Positions 1 through 6,291 of a stretch of DNA of 11,281 bases are shown here, in pieces. Both the position numbers and the translations under genes were made by a program. The stretch comes from Planctomycetales bacterium. GTDB lineage: Bacteria > Planctomycetota > Phycisphaerae > SM23-33. Below the pieces are notes generated by a model that was given only the letters and a program-made list of their open reading frames with translations, had not been told where the DNA came from and ran no database searches. The stretch lies in the NCBI GenBank assembly GCA_030592655.1, contig JAUVIQ010000088.1:1-11281 (forward strand), written 5' to 3'. How positions within the stretch are numbered: the stretch's first letter is position 1; each line of letters starts with the position of its first letter.

Positions 1-14
1 GACTTCGACGGGAA

Positions 15-434
15 ATGATGTGGTTCGGACGAAGCCGACTGGCACAGACGCAGATGCGATGGGCCAGACATCACGTCGCTCAAGGACACCGATCCAGGGC
101 GCTTTGGGACCTGAACATGACATTGTCGCTGGAACCGAAAATGATGGAGGCAATCAGGTTGAGGGAACGTCTCACAAAAGAGGCCATCTGGGCGAACGAA
201 CCGCGATATTCCGACATCGCCTACATCATCCAGCGGATGACTATGACCGAACTTGGCCAACCGGTCGAGAAGGTTATACCGCCGCTCAAGCCCATGGATG
301 GAATGACCCTTGAGAAAGAAATACGTGATGCACTGGGCATAGGCCGACGTCTGGAACTGCCTTTGGAGCAGTCAGCCGGTGCTCCTGTTCCACCTGCATC
401 CTCGAAGAATCCTGCGGACAAACCGAAGGAATAA
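15..434 (+). CDS. Small TPR-like hypothetical protein, possibly 5'-partial
   Basis: The reading frame gives 139 residues from an ATG at 15. It stays open upstream to the window edge, so this may be the C-terminal part of a longer protein. The first 60 residues are helical and rich in Arg, Ala, Trp and Leu. Residues about 10-55 have the spacing of one TPR-like helix pair (a Trp-Ala-Arg-His helix, a Gly turn, then an Ala-Leu-Trp-Asp-Leu helix ending Leu-Glu-Pro). The C-terminal 30 residues are Pro/Ala/Ser/Lys-rich and probably disordered. There is no signal peptide or membrane segment. It precedes a TPR lipoprotein on the same strand by 124 bp. I do not recognise the family and assign no function. 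Coding status rests on the domain-like composition and absence of a better overlapping frame. Confidence 0.6.
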   Translation: MMWFGRSRLAQTQMRWARHHVAQGHRSRALWDLNMTLSLEPKMMEAIRLRERLTKEAIWANEPRYSDIAYIIQRMTMTELGQPVEKVIPPLKPMDGMTLEKEIRDALGIGRRLELPLEQSAGAPVPPASSKNPADKPKE

Positions 435-448
435 AAGGTGTTTTTTCA

Positions 449-483
449 CGTAGTGATACGTAGTATCGCTACGCGATGCTACG
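449..483. repeat. Imperfect palindrome with repeated CTACG/CGTAG words
   Basis: Two CGTAG words (449-453 and 459-463) are followed, after TATCG, by two CTACG words (469-473 and 479-483). The halves can pair as a 15-bp imperfect stem with wobble and two mismatches around a 5-nt loop. It lies 15 bp after the stop of the first gene, and a T6 run (441-446) lies before rather than after it, so it is not a standard plus-strand terminator. It resembles a degenerate intergenic repeat. Confidence 0.4.
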
Positions 484-485
484 CA

Positions 486-514
486 TTGACCGAATCTGTC
501 AATTTGGGAAAGAT
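486..514 (+). promoter_or_regulatory. Weak sigma70-like promoter candidate for the TPR lipoprotein
   Basis: TTGACC at 486-491 matches the -35 consensus at five of six bases and is followed by a 17-bp spacer. The hexamer at the -10 position, AAAGAT at 509-514, matches only three of six bases. It lies 45 bp before the chosen start, which is a plausible leader length. The weak -10 keeps confidence low. Confidence 0.25.
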
Positions 515-544
515 ACGGAGATTAGGTAAGCCCTGATATGATTC

Positions 545-552
545 AGAAAGGA
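545..552 (+). promoter_or_regulatory. Ribosome binding site deciding the TPR lipoprotein start
   Basis: AGAAAGGA lies 6 nt before the ATG at 559. The upstream in-frame ATG at 538 has no comparable site, and starting there would add seven residues ahead of a well-formed lipoprotein signal (Met-Lys-Arg then a hydrophobic stretch). This favours 559. Confidence 0.65.
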
Positions 553-558
553 TTGATT

Positions 559-1836
559 ATGAAACGTTACACAATATTACTGTTGGCGGTTGTGGCGATG
601 ACTGGCTGCGACTTTATGCAAAAGGAGAAGGTCAAGACACACAAGCAGTGGAATCAGGCCCGTTCCCGCATTCTCTGTAGTGTGGGCGAGAAGCACCTCA
701 AGGCCGGAAGCCTCGATAATGCCCAATCCAGCGCTATGGAATCCCTGAGCAGGGATGCCGATTATCTCCCCGCCAGGATACTTCTGGCAAAGGTTCTGTT
801 GGGTAAGGGTTGTTACGAACAAGCCGACGAGCATCTGCAACATGCCGAAACGCTCTCGGAGAATCTCAAGACCGAGGATTCCGCCAAGTCGCCAATGGGG
901 GCAGAGATTGCGTATCTTCGCGGAGAGGCCGCCGAAAGGACAAGCAGGTATCCCGAAGCGTTGATGTGTTATCAAAAGGCCCGCGCATTGGAGCCGTCCA
1001 ACGATGCGTACTTAATGGCATCGGCGGAAGTGCTGGTCGCAATGGGCAAGCCCAAAGGTGCGCTGGAACTTCTGGAAGTCCGTCTCCAGCGGATAGGAAC
1101 GGAAAACGAGCCGTCGGTGCTTATTCTCGCAGGCGAAGTTGCGATGCTGACAGGAAACTATGCCAGAGCAGCCGATTTTTTCCAGCAATACCTTGATATA
1201 AAGCAAAGCAACGATCCCCAAAAGCCTCAAAGGTTCATACGGGAATCGTTGGCCAAGGCACATTTCTTCGCTGGAAATTACAGACAGACTATCGAGTCGC
1301 TCAAGGTAATCAGCAATTCTCATACCTCACAGTTTTCCGATAGTCCGGTATCAAAGCCTTGCTGGGTTCACATCATGATCGGCGACAGTTACATGGCATT
1401 GAATCGTTCGCGCGAGGCGAAGGTTGCATATGAATCGGCCATAAAAATCGAACCGTCCGACTGGAAAGTTTGGTTGTCCCTGACCAAGGCTTGTGTTGCC
1501 TGTGGTGACGGGCGTCGCGGGATCGTCGCGGGGAAGCGAGCGATGGAACTGATCGACAACCACGCAGGCTCCCAAAACGGCGCCGAGATGATTGAAATAT
1601 CCGTAGTAACCGCCTGTGCGATGCTGAAGGAAAAACGCCCTGCCGACGCGATGAGGGTTCTTGCGACCTCGGCCAGAGAGCATCCGAACGACCCGATGCT
1701 GTGGTGCATGTTGGGTAGATGTTACTCGGCACAGGGGCGGAGTGATCGTGCAGCGGCGTGTTACATGGCGGCATTGCGTTCGGACCCGAAACACAAACTG
1801 GCAAAGACGCTGCTGGCATCGACTGTCAGAAAATAG
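559..1836 (+). CDS. TPR-repeat lipoprotein
   Basis: The 425-residue product begins with a lipoprotein signal: Met-Lys-Arg, a hydrophobic core (residues 5-13), then Met-Thr-Gly-Cys with lipidated Cys17. The rest is a chain of TPR helix pairs, clear at about residues 115-150, 160-190, 225-250, 265-300 and 350-415, with typical Ala-Gly, Ala-hydrophobic-Tyr and Leu-x-Pro turn signatures. Such proteins sit on a membrane surface and serve as assembly scaffolds; the T4P pilotin PilF/PilW is a TPR lipoprotein, though shorter. With pilBTC downstream a role in pilus assembly is possible but unproven. An alternative start at 538 would give 432 residues. The last two residues (Arg-Lys) and the TAG stop are encoded by the left end of the repeat element at 1828, so the native C-terminus was probably altered by insertion. 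Confidence 0.85.
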   Translation: MKRYTILLLAVVAMTGCDFMQKEKVKTHKQWNQARSRILCSVGEKHLKAGSLDNAQSSAMESLSRDADYLPARILLAKVLLGKGCYEQADEHLQHAETLSENLKTEDSAKSPMGAEIAYLRGEAAERTSRYPEALMCYQKARALEPSNDAYLMASAEVLVAMGKPKGALELLEVRLQRIGTENEPSVLILAGEVAMLTGNYARAADFFQQYLDIKQSNDPQKPQRFIRESLAKAHFFAGNYRQTIESLKVISNSHTSQFSDSPVSKPCWVHIMIGDSYMALNRSREAKVAYESAIKIEPSDWKVWLSLTKACVACGDGRRGIVAGKRAMELIDNHAGSQNGAEMIEISVVTACAMLKEKRPADAMRVLATSAREHPNDPMLWCMLGRCYSAQGRSDRAAACYMAALRSDPKHKLAKTLLASTVRK

Positions 1837-1951
1837 GGACGCTAACCTATTTTCTGTTCGGCATGATATTTGCCGACAATTGTTATTGATGGTTGATATT
1901 GGTTACTTATGCTGCGAACAGCACAGAAAATAGGTTAGCGTCCCTATTTTC
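1828..1951. repeat. 124-bp inverted-repeat (MITE/REP-like) element, copy 1
   Basis: Left and right arms of about 28 bp are reverse complements of each other. Each arm is itself a hairpin: AGAAAATAGG and CCTATTTTCT flank an 8-nt loop, GACGCTAA on the left and TTAGCGTC on the right. A second layer pairs CTGTTCG just inside the left arm with CGAACAG just inside the right arm. The interior contains AACAATTGTT-like AT-rich sequence and no credible ORF. It matches copy 2 (3453-3576) over 124 bp without indels at 119 positions. Its left end supplies the stop of the TPR gene and its right end lies 21 bp before the kinase start. No transposase is present, so it would have to be mobilised in trans; REP-associated Y1 transposases are a possible source (inference). 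Confidence 0.85.
1886..1913 (+). promoter_or_regulatory. Possible outward promoter inside repeat copy 1
   Basis: TTGATG (1886-1891), a 16-bp spacer and TATGCT (1908-1913) form a mediocre sigma70-like promoter pointing at the histidine kinase. Copy 2 has a better -35 (TTGACG). It is suggested only by consensus resemblance. Confidence 0.2.
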
Positions 1952-1972
1952 CGTGGATTTTGGGATAAAATT

Positions 1973-3454
1973 GTGACAACGGCAAAGCGAGTAGGGTTGG
2001 CGAGCGTGGTGTTGATTTCTCTCGGCGCCAGTGCCGCATACTACGCCACCGCAATGGCGGTGCGGGGATACGAGGTACATACACAAACGCTGGGATACCT
2101 CGTGCTGGGTCTGATCGCCGCACTGACCAGCCTGATCCTGGTGGTCTTCTGGCGCAACGTTCATCGCACAGTCGGAAGCATCGCATCGCAACTGGAACAA
2201 ATGGCCGAAAAACGTCAGATCGGATTGATGATGATCGAAGGAAACGACGAACTGGCACAGATTACCAGGCCTCTGAATCGCTTCCTGTCTGCAGTGAAGG
2301 ACGAGTTGGGACGACTCCGATCCGAAAGCCGAGAACTGCAAATTCAATCCCGTATCGCCGACGCGGAGAAGAAACACACCGAGGCGATTGTCTTTTCCAT
2401 CTCCGATGCGGTTATCGTTACCAACCGCTTCGATGAACTGATTCTCGCCAATGAATCCGCCGAAAAACTGATGGGTTTCAGTCTGAAACACAGCCTCAGG
2501 AAGAACATCGACCATGTGATTCATGACGGTACGCTGGTGAGGTTGATACGTGAGACCCGAAGCGGGGGACGCGGCGAGGCCCAAGCGGTCAAGCACGGCG
2601 ATCGCAGGCATCGTTTAACGCGCAAGGTAGTCGAGCACAGTATCAACCAGAAGGGTCAGCCACATACTTTCAGCGCGACCCTTTCCTGCGTGATGACCCC
2701 TGAGGCAAGGGTCTCCGGCGTGGTCGCAGTCCTGCATGACATAACGCGAGAGAAGGAAATCTCGCAGATGAAGACGGATTTCGTCTCCAACGTCTCGCAC
2801 GAACTTCGCACGCCGCTCTCGTCCATCAAGGCATATGTGGAGATGCTCCTGGACGGCGAGGTTACCGACGAAAAGGACCAGCGAGAGTTCCACGAAATTA
2901 TCGCCGGTGAGGCAGACCGCCTCAGCCGCCTCATCGAAAACATACTCAATATTTCGAGAATCGAGTCCGGCGTAGTACGCGTCGTACGCGAACCGATGAG
3001 CCTGACCGAAGTGTCCAAAAAAGCGCTGGACGTAGTGGCGCCACAGGCAAAAGCCAAAAATATCACACTGATCGACCGGATGGTTCCGGTCTATCACCAG
3101 GTCGAAGCCGACAGGGACATGATCTACCAGGCCGTTCTGAACCTGATAAGCAACGCCGTAAAGTACACGCCGGTCAACGGAACGGTAACTGTTGCGACGA
3201 GCGTGGACGAACGCCGGGGCGTAGCCGTCTGCGAAATTACCGATACCGGCGTGGGAATCGACAGCGAAGACCTGCCCCATATCTTCGATAAGTTTTACCG
3301 GGTGCAGGGGCACTCGAAAATGGCAAAAGGAACAGGACTCGGATTGACGCTGGTCAAGCAGATTATCGAATCCGTCCATGACGGGAAGTTGTCGGTTACC
3401 AGCGAAGCCGACGGCGGAAGCACGTTCAGTTTCGAGTTGCCGATCACGCAATAG
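1973..3454 (+). CDS. Membrane sensor histidine kinase with PAS domain
   Basis: The 493-residue protein is an autophosphorylating kinase of the PhoR/ResE-like class. Two transmembrane helices (about 8-29 and 41-60) enclose only about ten residues, so there is no real extracytoplasmic sensor domain. A linker (60-130) leads to a PAS domain (about 138-258), then HisKA with the phosphoacceptor His276 in Ser-His-Glu-Leu-Arg-Thr-Pro-Leu. The ATPase domain has an N box with Asn390/Asn394, G1 Asp-Thr-Gly-Val-Gly (424-428), an F box (Asp439-Lys-Phe-Tyr) and G2 Gly-Thr-Gly-Leu-Gly-Leu (453-458). All catalytic elements are present. The start is GTG at 1973; the frame has no other standard start after the in-frame stop at 1931, and the ribosome binding site is poor. 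The TAG stop shares its last two bases with repeat copy 2. The likely partner is the receiver that follows, interrupted only by that repeat. The signal is unknown. Confidence 0.95.
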   Translation: MTTAKRVGLASVVLISLGASAAYYATAMAVRGYEVHTQTLGYLVLGLIAALTSLILVVFWRNVHRTVGSIASQLEQMAEKRQIGLMMIEGNDELAQITRPLNRFLSAVKDELGRLRSESRELQIQSRIADAEKKHTEAIVFSISDAVIVTNRFDELILANESAEKLMGFSLKHSLRKNIDHVIHDGTLVRLIRETRSGGRGEAQAVKHGDRRHRLTRKVVEHSINQKGQPHTFSATLSCVMTPEARVSGVVAVLHDITREKEISQMKTDFVSNVSHELRTPLSSIKAYVEMLLDGEVTDEKDQREFHEIIAGEADRLSRLIENILNISRIESGVVRVVREPMSLTEVSKKALDVVAPQAKAKNITLIDRMVPVYHQVEADRDMIYQAVLNLISNAVKYTPVNGTVTVATSVDERRGVAVCEITDTGVGIDSEDLPHIFDKFYRVQGHSKMAKGTGLGLTLVKQIIESVHDGKLSVTSEADGGSTFSFELPITQ

Positions 3455-3576
3455 AAAATAGGGACGCTAACCTGTTTTCTGTTTGGCATGATATTCGCCA
3501 ACAATTGTTATTGACGGTTGATATTGGTTACTTATGCTGCGAACAGCACAGAAAATAGGTTAGCGTCCCTATTTTC
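3453..3576. repeat. 124-bp inverted-repeat (MITE/REP-like) element, copy 2
   Basis: Same length, structure and orientation as copy 1. Five differences are visible by eye, all transitions; one lies in the left arm (CCTGTTTTCT instead of CCTATTTTCT), the other four in the left half of the interior. The right interior and right arm are identical. The left terminal AG completes the TAG stop of the histidine kinase, and the right end lies 5 bp before the receiver's Shine-Dalgarno sequence. Flanking bases differ from copy 1, which fixes the boundaries. I see no clear target-site duplication. Confidence 0.85.
3511..3538 (+). promoter_or_regulatory. Possible outward promoter inside repeat copy 2
   Basis: TTGACG (3511-3516) matches the -35 consensus at five of six bases; after 16 bp, TATGCT (3533-3538) matches -10 at four of six. 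It points toward the receiver and HD-GYP genes and could restore transcription if the element's hairpins stop readthrough. No experimental support. Confidence 0.3.
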
Positions 3577-3581
3577 TGAGC

Positions 3582-3590
3582 AGGAGAGGT
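3582..3590 (+). promoter_or_regulatory. Strong ribosome binding site for the receiver gene
   Basis: AGGAGAGGT ends 3 nt before the GTG at 3594, with its AGGAG core 7 nt upstream. It is the best Shine-Dalgarno sequence in the window and lies just outside the repeat, which supports GTG as the start. Confidence 0.7.
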
Positions 3591-3593
3591 GAA

Positions 3594-4019
3594 GTGAACG
3601 GGAATGAAAAGACCAAAAAGACCCCGCAAAAAATACTGGTCGCCGACGACGAAGCGCACATCCTGCACGTAGTTACGATGAAGCTGAACCACGCCGGATA
3701 CGAGATTATCACCGCGATGGACGGGGAGGAAGCGCTCGAACTGACCCTCGCTGAAAAACCCGATTTGGTCATCACCGATTTCCAGATGCCTTACATGACG
3801 GGACTTGAATTGTGCATGCGCCTTCGTCAGAACGAACAGACCAGAAATATACCCGTGCTGATGCTGACTGCTCGTGGATTCGATATAGAGGAGCACGAAA
3901 TGGCGGAAGCGGGAATCCGCGACGTAATAAGCAAACCCTTCAGCCCTCGTGAAGTGCTGCGCAGCGTGCAGCACCTTTTGGAGAATGATTGTGCCGAACA
4001 ATTAACGGAGACGACCTGA
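3594..4019 (+). CDS. Stand-alone response regulator receiver (CheY-like)
   Basis: The product is 141 residues and consists of one receiver domain (about 12-130) with no output domain. The acidic pocket is Asp18-Asp19, the phosphoacceptor is Asp62 in Thr-Asp-Phe-Gln-Met-Pro, the switch Thr is Thr92 and the conserved Lys is Lys114 in Ser-Lys-Pro-Phe. All signature residues are intact. Start is GTG 3594 with a strong ribosome binding site. It follows the histidine kinase, its probable phosphodonor, and its TGA stop overlaps the ATG of the HD-GYP gene (TGATG). That translational coupling suggests the receiver and the phosphodiesterase act together, perhaps as a split version of RpfG-type receiver/HD-GYP fusions (inference). 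A CheY-like role acting directly on the pilus motor is the other main possibility. Confidence 0.93.
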   Translation: MNGNEKTKKTPQKILVADDEAHILHVVTMKLNHAGYEIITAMDGEEALELTLAEKPDLVITDFQMPYMTGLELCMRLRQNEQTRNIPVLMLTARGFDIEEHEMAEAGIRDVISKPFSPREVLRSVQHLLENDCAEQLTETT

Positions 4020-5803
4020 TGGGGACCCATTCACAGCAAAAAACCTTTAAAACACCCGCAGAAAGTTCGGAATCTTCGCCCCGAACACTGCGACAGGCTC
4101 ACACAGAGGGGGTTTTTTTCAAACGCCTGGCCGAAAAACTGCGAGAACTGGGTTTGAGCGTATCGTTCTGGGACGCCTCCGGTTCGATAATGACGGCTCC
4201 GAGTTTTCAGGGACAGTACTGTTGTCTGATGTGTGGTCAAAAGGGGTTTTGTCTGGAGGCGATGAGCAAACTGGCGCAGAAGGTCGCCAGTCAAGGACGC
4301 TGGGAAATTACTACGTCGCCGAGCGGATGCTGCGTCTTCGCGGTACCGCTGCAAGTGCGACGCAGGTTAATCGGGGCGGCAGTGGCAGGATTTCCCACCT
4401 TGAGGACAATCGAAAGCGAAGAATTCCTCCGTGCCTGTAACAGAGCACATCTCGACACGGAAGCCATGGCCTCGCTGTGCCGCCAGGAATCGGTGTTCAC
4501 AGAGCGTCAGGCCAAAAGCATGTGCAGCATCCTCGAATGGATAATCCAGGCCGAGCAGGCAAAGGAGGTGGCAAGGGAGGAACTGGCGACGCTTTCGACT
4601 AATCTGGCCAATACTTACGAAGAACTGTCGTTGCTTTACAGCATCAGCAGCTCGATGAAGGTAACGCACGGTACGACGGAATATTTCGAGAATCTTTGCG
4701 GCGAGATACTGGAAGTAATGCGTGTTCAGGCTTCGGCGGTCGTGCTGCATACTCGCCAGAGCAACGATTCCGACGACCAGATCGTCTCGGCGGGGGAACT
4801 GCCGATGTCGGTAGAGCAACTTTCCGAAATCTCCCGACATTACATTGCGCCCCTGGCCGCAAAACTGCAAAAGCAAAATTCAACGAGCGGAGCCGATGGT
4901 AGAAATCCATCTTCCACGATAGTTGATAACCGGTTCTTCGAACAGGCAGGACATCTTGGTGGTGGGATTGAACAAACCCTCGGTCCCGTGGGGATACGCA
5001 CTCTCGTGGCTGCACCGCTGATGATATCAGGTCAGTACCATGGTGTCGTAATCGCCTTCAACAAGATCGACGGCGAGTTCGACAGCGCCGATCTGAAACT
5101 AATCTCTACAATCGGCGGTCAGGCGGCGATTTTCCTCGAGAACCACCATCTTTACGAGGACGTTCAGGACCTGTTGATGGGTTCGCTGCACGCCCTGACA
5201 GCCAGTATCGACGCAAAAGACCCATACACCTGCGGACATTCACGACGCGTCGCGATTGTTTCGAGAAAACTGGCTCAACTAAGCGGTTTCGACGAGCACC
5301 GCACCGAAAGGATATATCTTGCCGGTCTGATGCACGACATCGGTAAAATTGGTATTCCCGAAGCCGTGCTGTGCAAGCCGGGAAAACTGACCAGTTCGGA
5401 ATACGAATCCATACAGCGCCATCCCGAAATCGGAGCGACGATATTGAGCGGTATCCGCCAGATGGAGGACCTTATTCCCGTCATACTCCATCATCATGAG
5501 CGTATTGACGGGGGCGGATACCCGATGGGTCTGTCGGGCGATGAAATCCCCATCGAAGCGCTGATCGTAGGATTGGCTGACAGTTTCGACGCGATGACCT
5601 CGTCGAGAACGTACCGCAACACTATGCCCCTGACTTCGGTAATCATGGAGATTCGCCGATGCAGCGGTACGCAGTTTGACCCGCGATTGGCGGATTTGCT
5701 CTTGTCGCTGGACCTGGAGGATTTCCTGACGCAAATCCGCACAACCGGAACGGACGACCCGAAGGTGCTCGGCGAATCGCAAAATGTGAAAATGACCGCC
5801 TGA
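4019..5803 (+). CDS. PocR-like/GAF/HD-GYP cyclic-di-GMP phosphodiesterase
   Basis: I use the ATG at 4019 (594 residues), preceded by GGAG at 4007-4010; a TTG at 3989 would add ten residues but has no ribosome binding site. Residues about 30-170 resemble the PocR sensory domain, with a cysteine set Cys68, Cys69, Cys72, Cys78, Cys104, Cys105 that could bind metal or sense redox state. A helical linker (about 175-215) leads to a GAF domain (about 215-375). The C-terminal HD-GYP domain (about 385-560) has the HD pair His439-Asp440 followed by Ile-Gly-Lys-Ile-Gly, a His-His-His-Glu stretch (491-494) and Asp-Gly-Gly-Gly-Tyr-Pro (497-502). HD-GYP enzymes hydrolyse c-di-GMP to pGpG or GMP using a di- or tri-iron centre, and these metal ligands appear present. 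No membrane segment is visible, so it is cytoplasmic. No GGDEF cyclase is in the window. Domain calls for HD-GYP are firm, for PocR tentative. Confidence 0.93.
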   Translation: MGTHSQQKTFKTPAESSESSPRTLRQAHTEGVFFKRLAEKLRELGLSVSFWDASGSIMTAPSFQGQYCCLMCGQKGFCLEAMSKLAQKVASQGRWEITTSPSGCCVFAVPLQVRRRLIGAAVAGFPTLRTIESEEFLRACNRAHLDTEAMASLCRQESVFTERQAKSMCSILEWIIQAEQAKEVAREELATLSTNLANTYEELSLLYSISSSMKVTHGTTEYFENLCGEILEVMRVQASAVVLHTRQSNDSDDQIVSAGELPMSVEQLSEISRHYIAPLAAKLQKQNSTSGADGRNPSSTIVDNRFFEQAGHLGGGIEQTLGPVGIRTLVAAPLMISGQYHGVVIAFNKIDGEFDSADLKLISTIGGQAAIFLENHHLYEDVQDLLMGSLHALTASIDAKDPYTCGHSRRVAIVSRKLAQLSGFDEHRTERIYLAGLMHDIGKIGIPEAVLCKPGKLTSSEYESIQRHPEIGATILSGIRQMEDLIPVILHHHERIDGGGYPMGLSGDEIPIEALIVGLADSFDAMTSSRTYRNTMPLTSVIMEIRRCSGTQFDPRLADLLLSLDLEDFLTQIRTTGTDDPKVLGESQNVKMTA

Positions 5804-5835
5804 AGCGAAAGTTACCTTACAACCAGAGAAAAACA

Positions 5836-6207
5836 ATGAAGATAACTGAAGAAAGTTATGGACAGTCCGTCATTCTCATTTGCAGCGGAGAACTGACGGA
5901 CGATTCTCTGGACGCCTTCAAAAACGTCATTGAACGGATCGAGCACCGTTACGACGAAGACGACCGGACCGACCAATCGGACGAACAAGTCGCCGCCGAC
6001 CTGGTGCTGGATCTCGAAGCGGTTCCCTTTATAGATTCAGCCGGACTGGAGTACCTGCTCGACCTGCAGGAAAAATTCGCCGAAAAGCTCGGACGGATCA
6101 AACTCGTTAACCTCAACGAAAATATCGCCGAGATACTTTATGTTACCCGACTGGATAACGCCTTCGAGAGGTTTGAGGACGTCCCCGAAGCCGTAAAAGC
6201 AATATAG
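5836..6207 (+). CDS. STAS-domain protein (anti-sigma factor antagonist-like)
   Basis: The 123-residue product is a single STAS domain of the SpoIIAA/RsbV type. These bind or release an anti-sigma kinase according to phosphorylation of a conserved Ser. Ser68 in Phe-Ile-Asp-Ser-Ala-Gly-Leu is at that position. Residues about 39-53 form an unusually acidic loop (many Asp/Glu) between the first helix and the central strand, a small insertion relative to a minimal STAS domain. The gene starts 32 bp after the HD-GYP stop and ends before a pair of hairpins, so it is likely the last gene of the signalling cassette. No RsbW-like kinase, PP2C phosphatase or sigma factor is nearby. The ribosome binding site is weak (AGAG). 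An alternative role is as a STAS partner of the pilus or c-di-GMP machinery. Confidence 0.9.
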   Translation: MKITEESYGQSVILICSGELTDDSLDAFKNVIERIEHRYDEDDRTDQSDEQVAADLVLDLEAVPFIDSAGLEYLLDLQEKFAEKLGRIKLVNLNENIAEILYVTRLDNAFERFEDVPEAVKAI

Positions 6208-6213
6208 AAAAAC

Positions 6214-6280
6214 AATAAGCCCCCCGCACTGCGGGGGGATGGTTGTAGGGTTTATCCCCCGGCAATGCCGGGGGCTTATT
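6214..6280. terminator. Nested GC-rich hairpins between STAS gene and pilB
   Basis: Hairpin 1 pairs the C run at 6220-6226 with the G run at 6232-6238 (7 bp, extendable to 9). Hairpin 2 is an 8-bp stem, 6256-6263 with 6267-6274, around a 3-nt loop. AATAAGCCCCC (6214-6224) is also a perfect reverse complement of GGGGGCTTATT (6270-6280), so a single outer stem competes with the two small ones. Neither small hairpin has a proper U tract on the plus strand; on the minus strand the outer stem would be followed by TTGTTTTTC, but no minus gene is near. It may be a partial terminator, an attenuator or an intergenic repeat. Confidence 0.55.
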
Positions 6281-6291
6281 TGGGAATAACG

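Noticed and set aside
1879..1933. Short peptide inside repeat copy 1 (ATG at 1889)
   Set aside because: The ATG is lost in copy 2 by a T to C change and there is no ribosome binding site.
1907..2611. Long minus-strand open frame (234 codons) opposite the histidine kinase
   Set aside because: It lies antisense to a kinase with all catalytic motifs, has no recognisable domain and begins inside coding sequence; it is a shadow frame.
3528..4001. Minus-strand open frame opposite the receiver gene
   Set aside because: The plus strand encodes an intact receiver with all key residues; the antisense frame has no domain features.
3989..4018. TTG start for the HD-GYP gene
   Set aside because: No ribosome binding site and deep overlap with the receiver; ATG 4019 has GGAG at good spacing and a TGATG coupling.
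6265..6291. Upstream ATG start for pilB
   Set aside because: The ATG lies in the loop and stem of a hairpin, and the extra nine residues are encoded by the repeat; ATG 6292 matches the family N-terminus.
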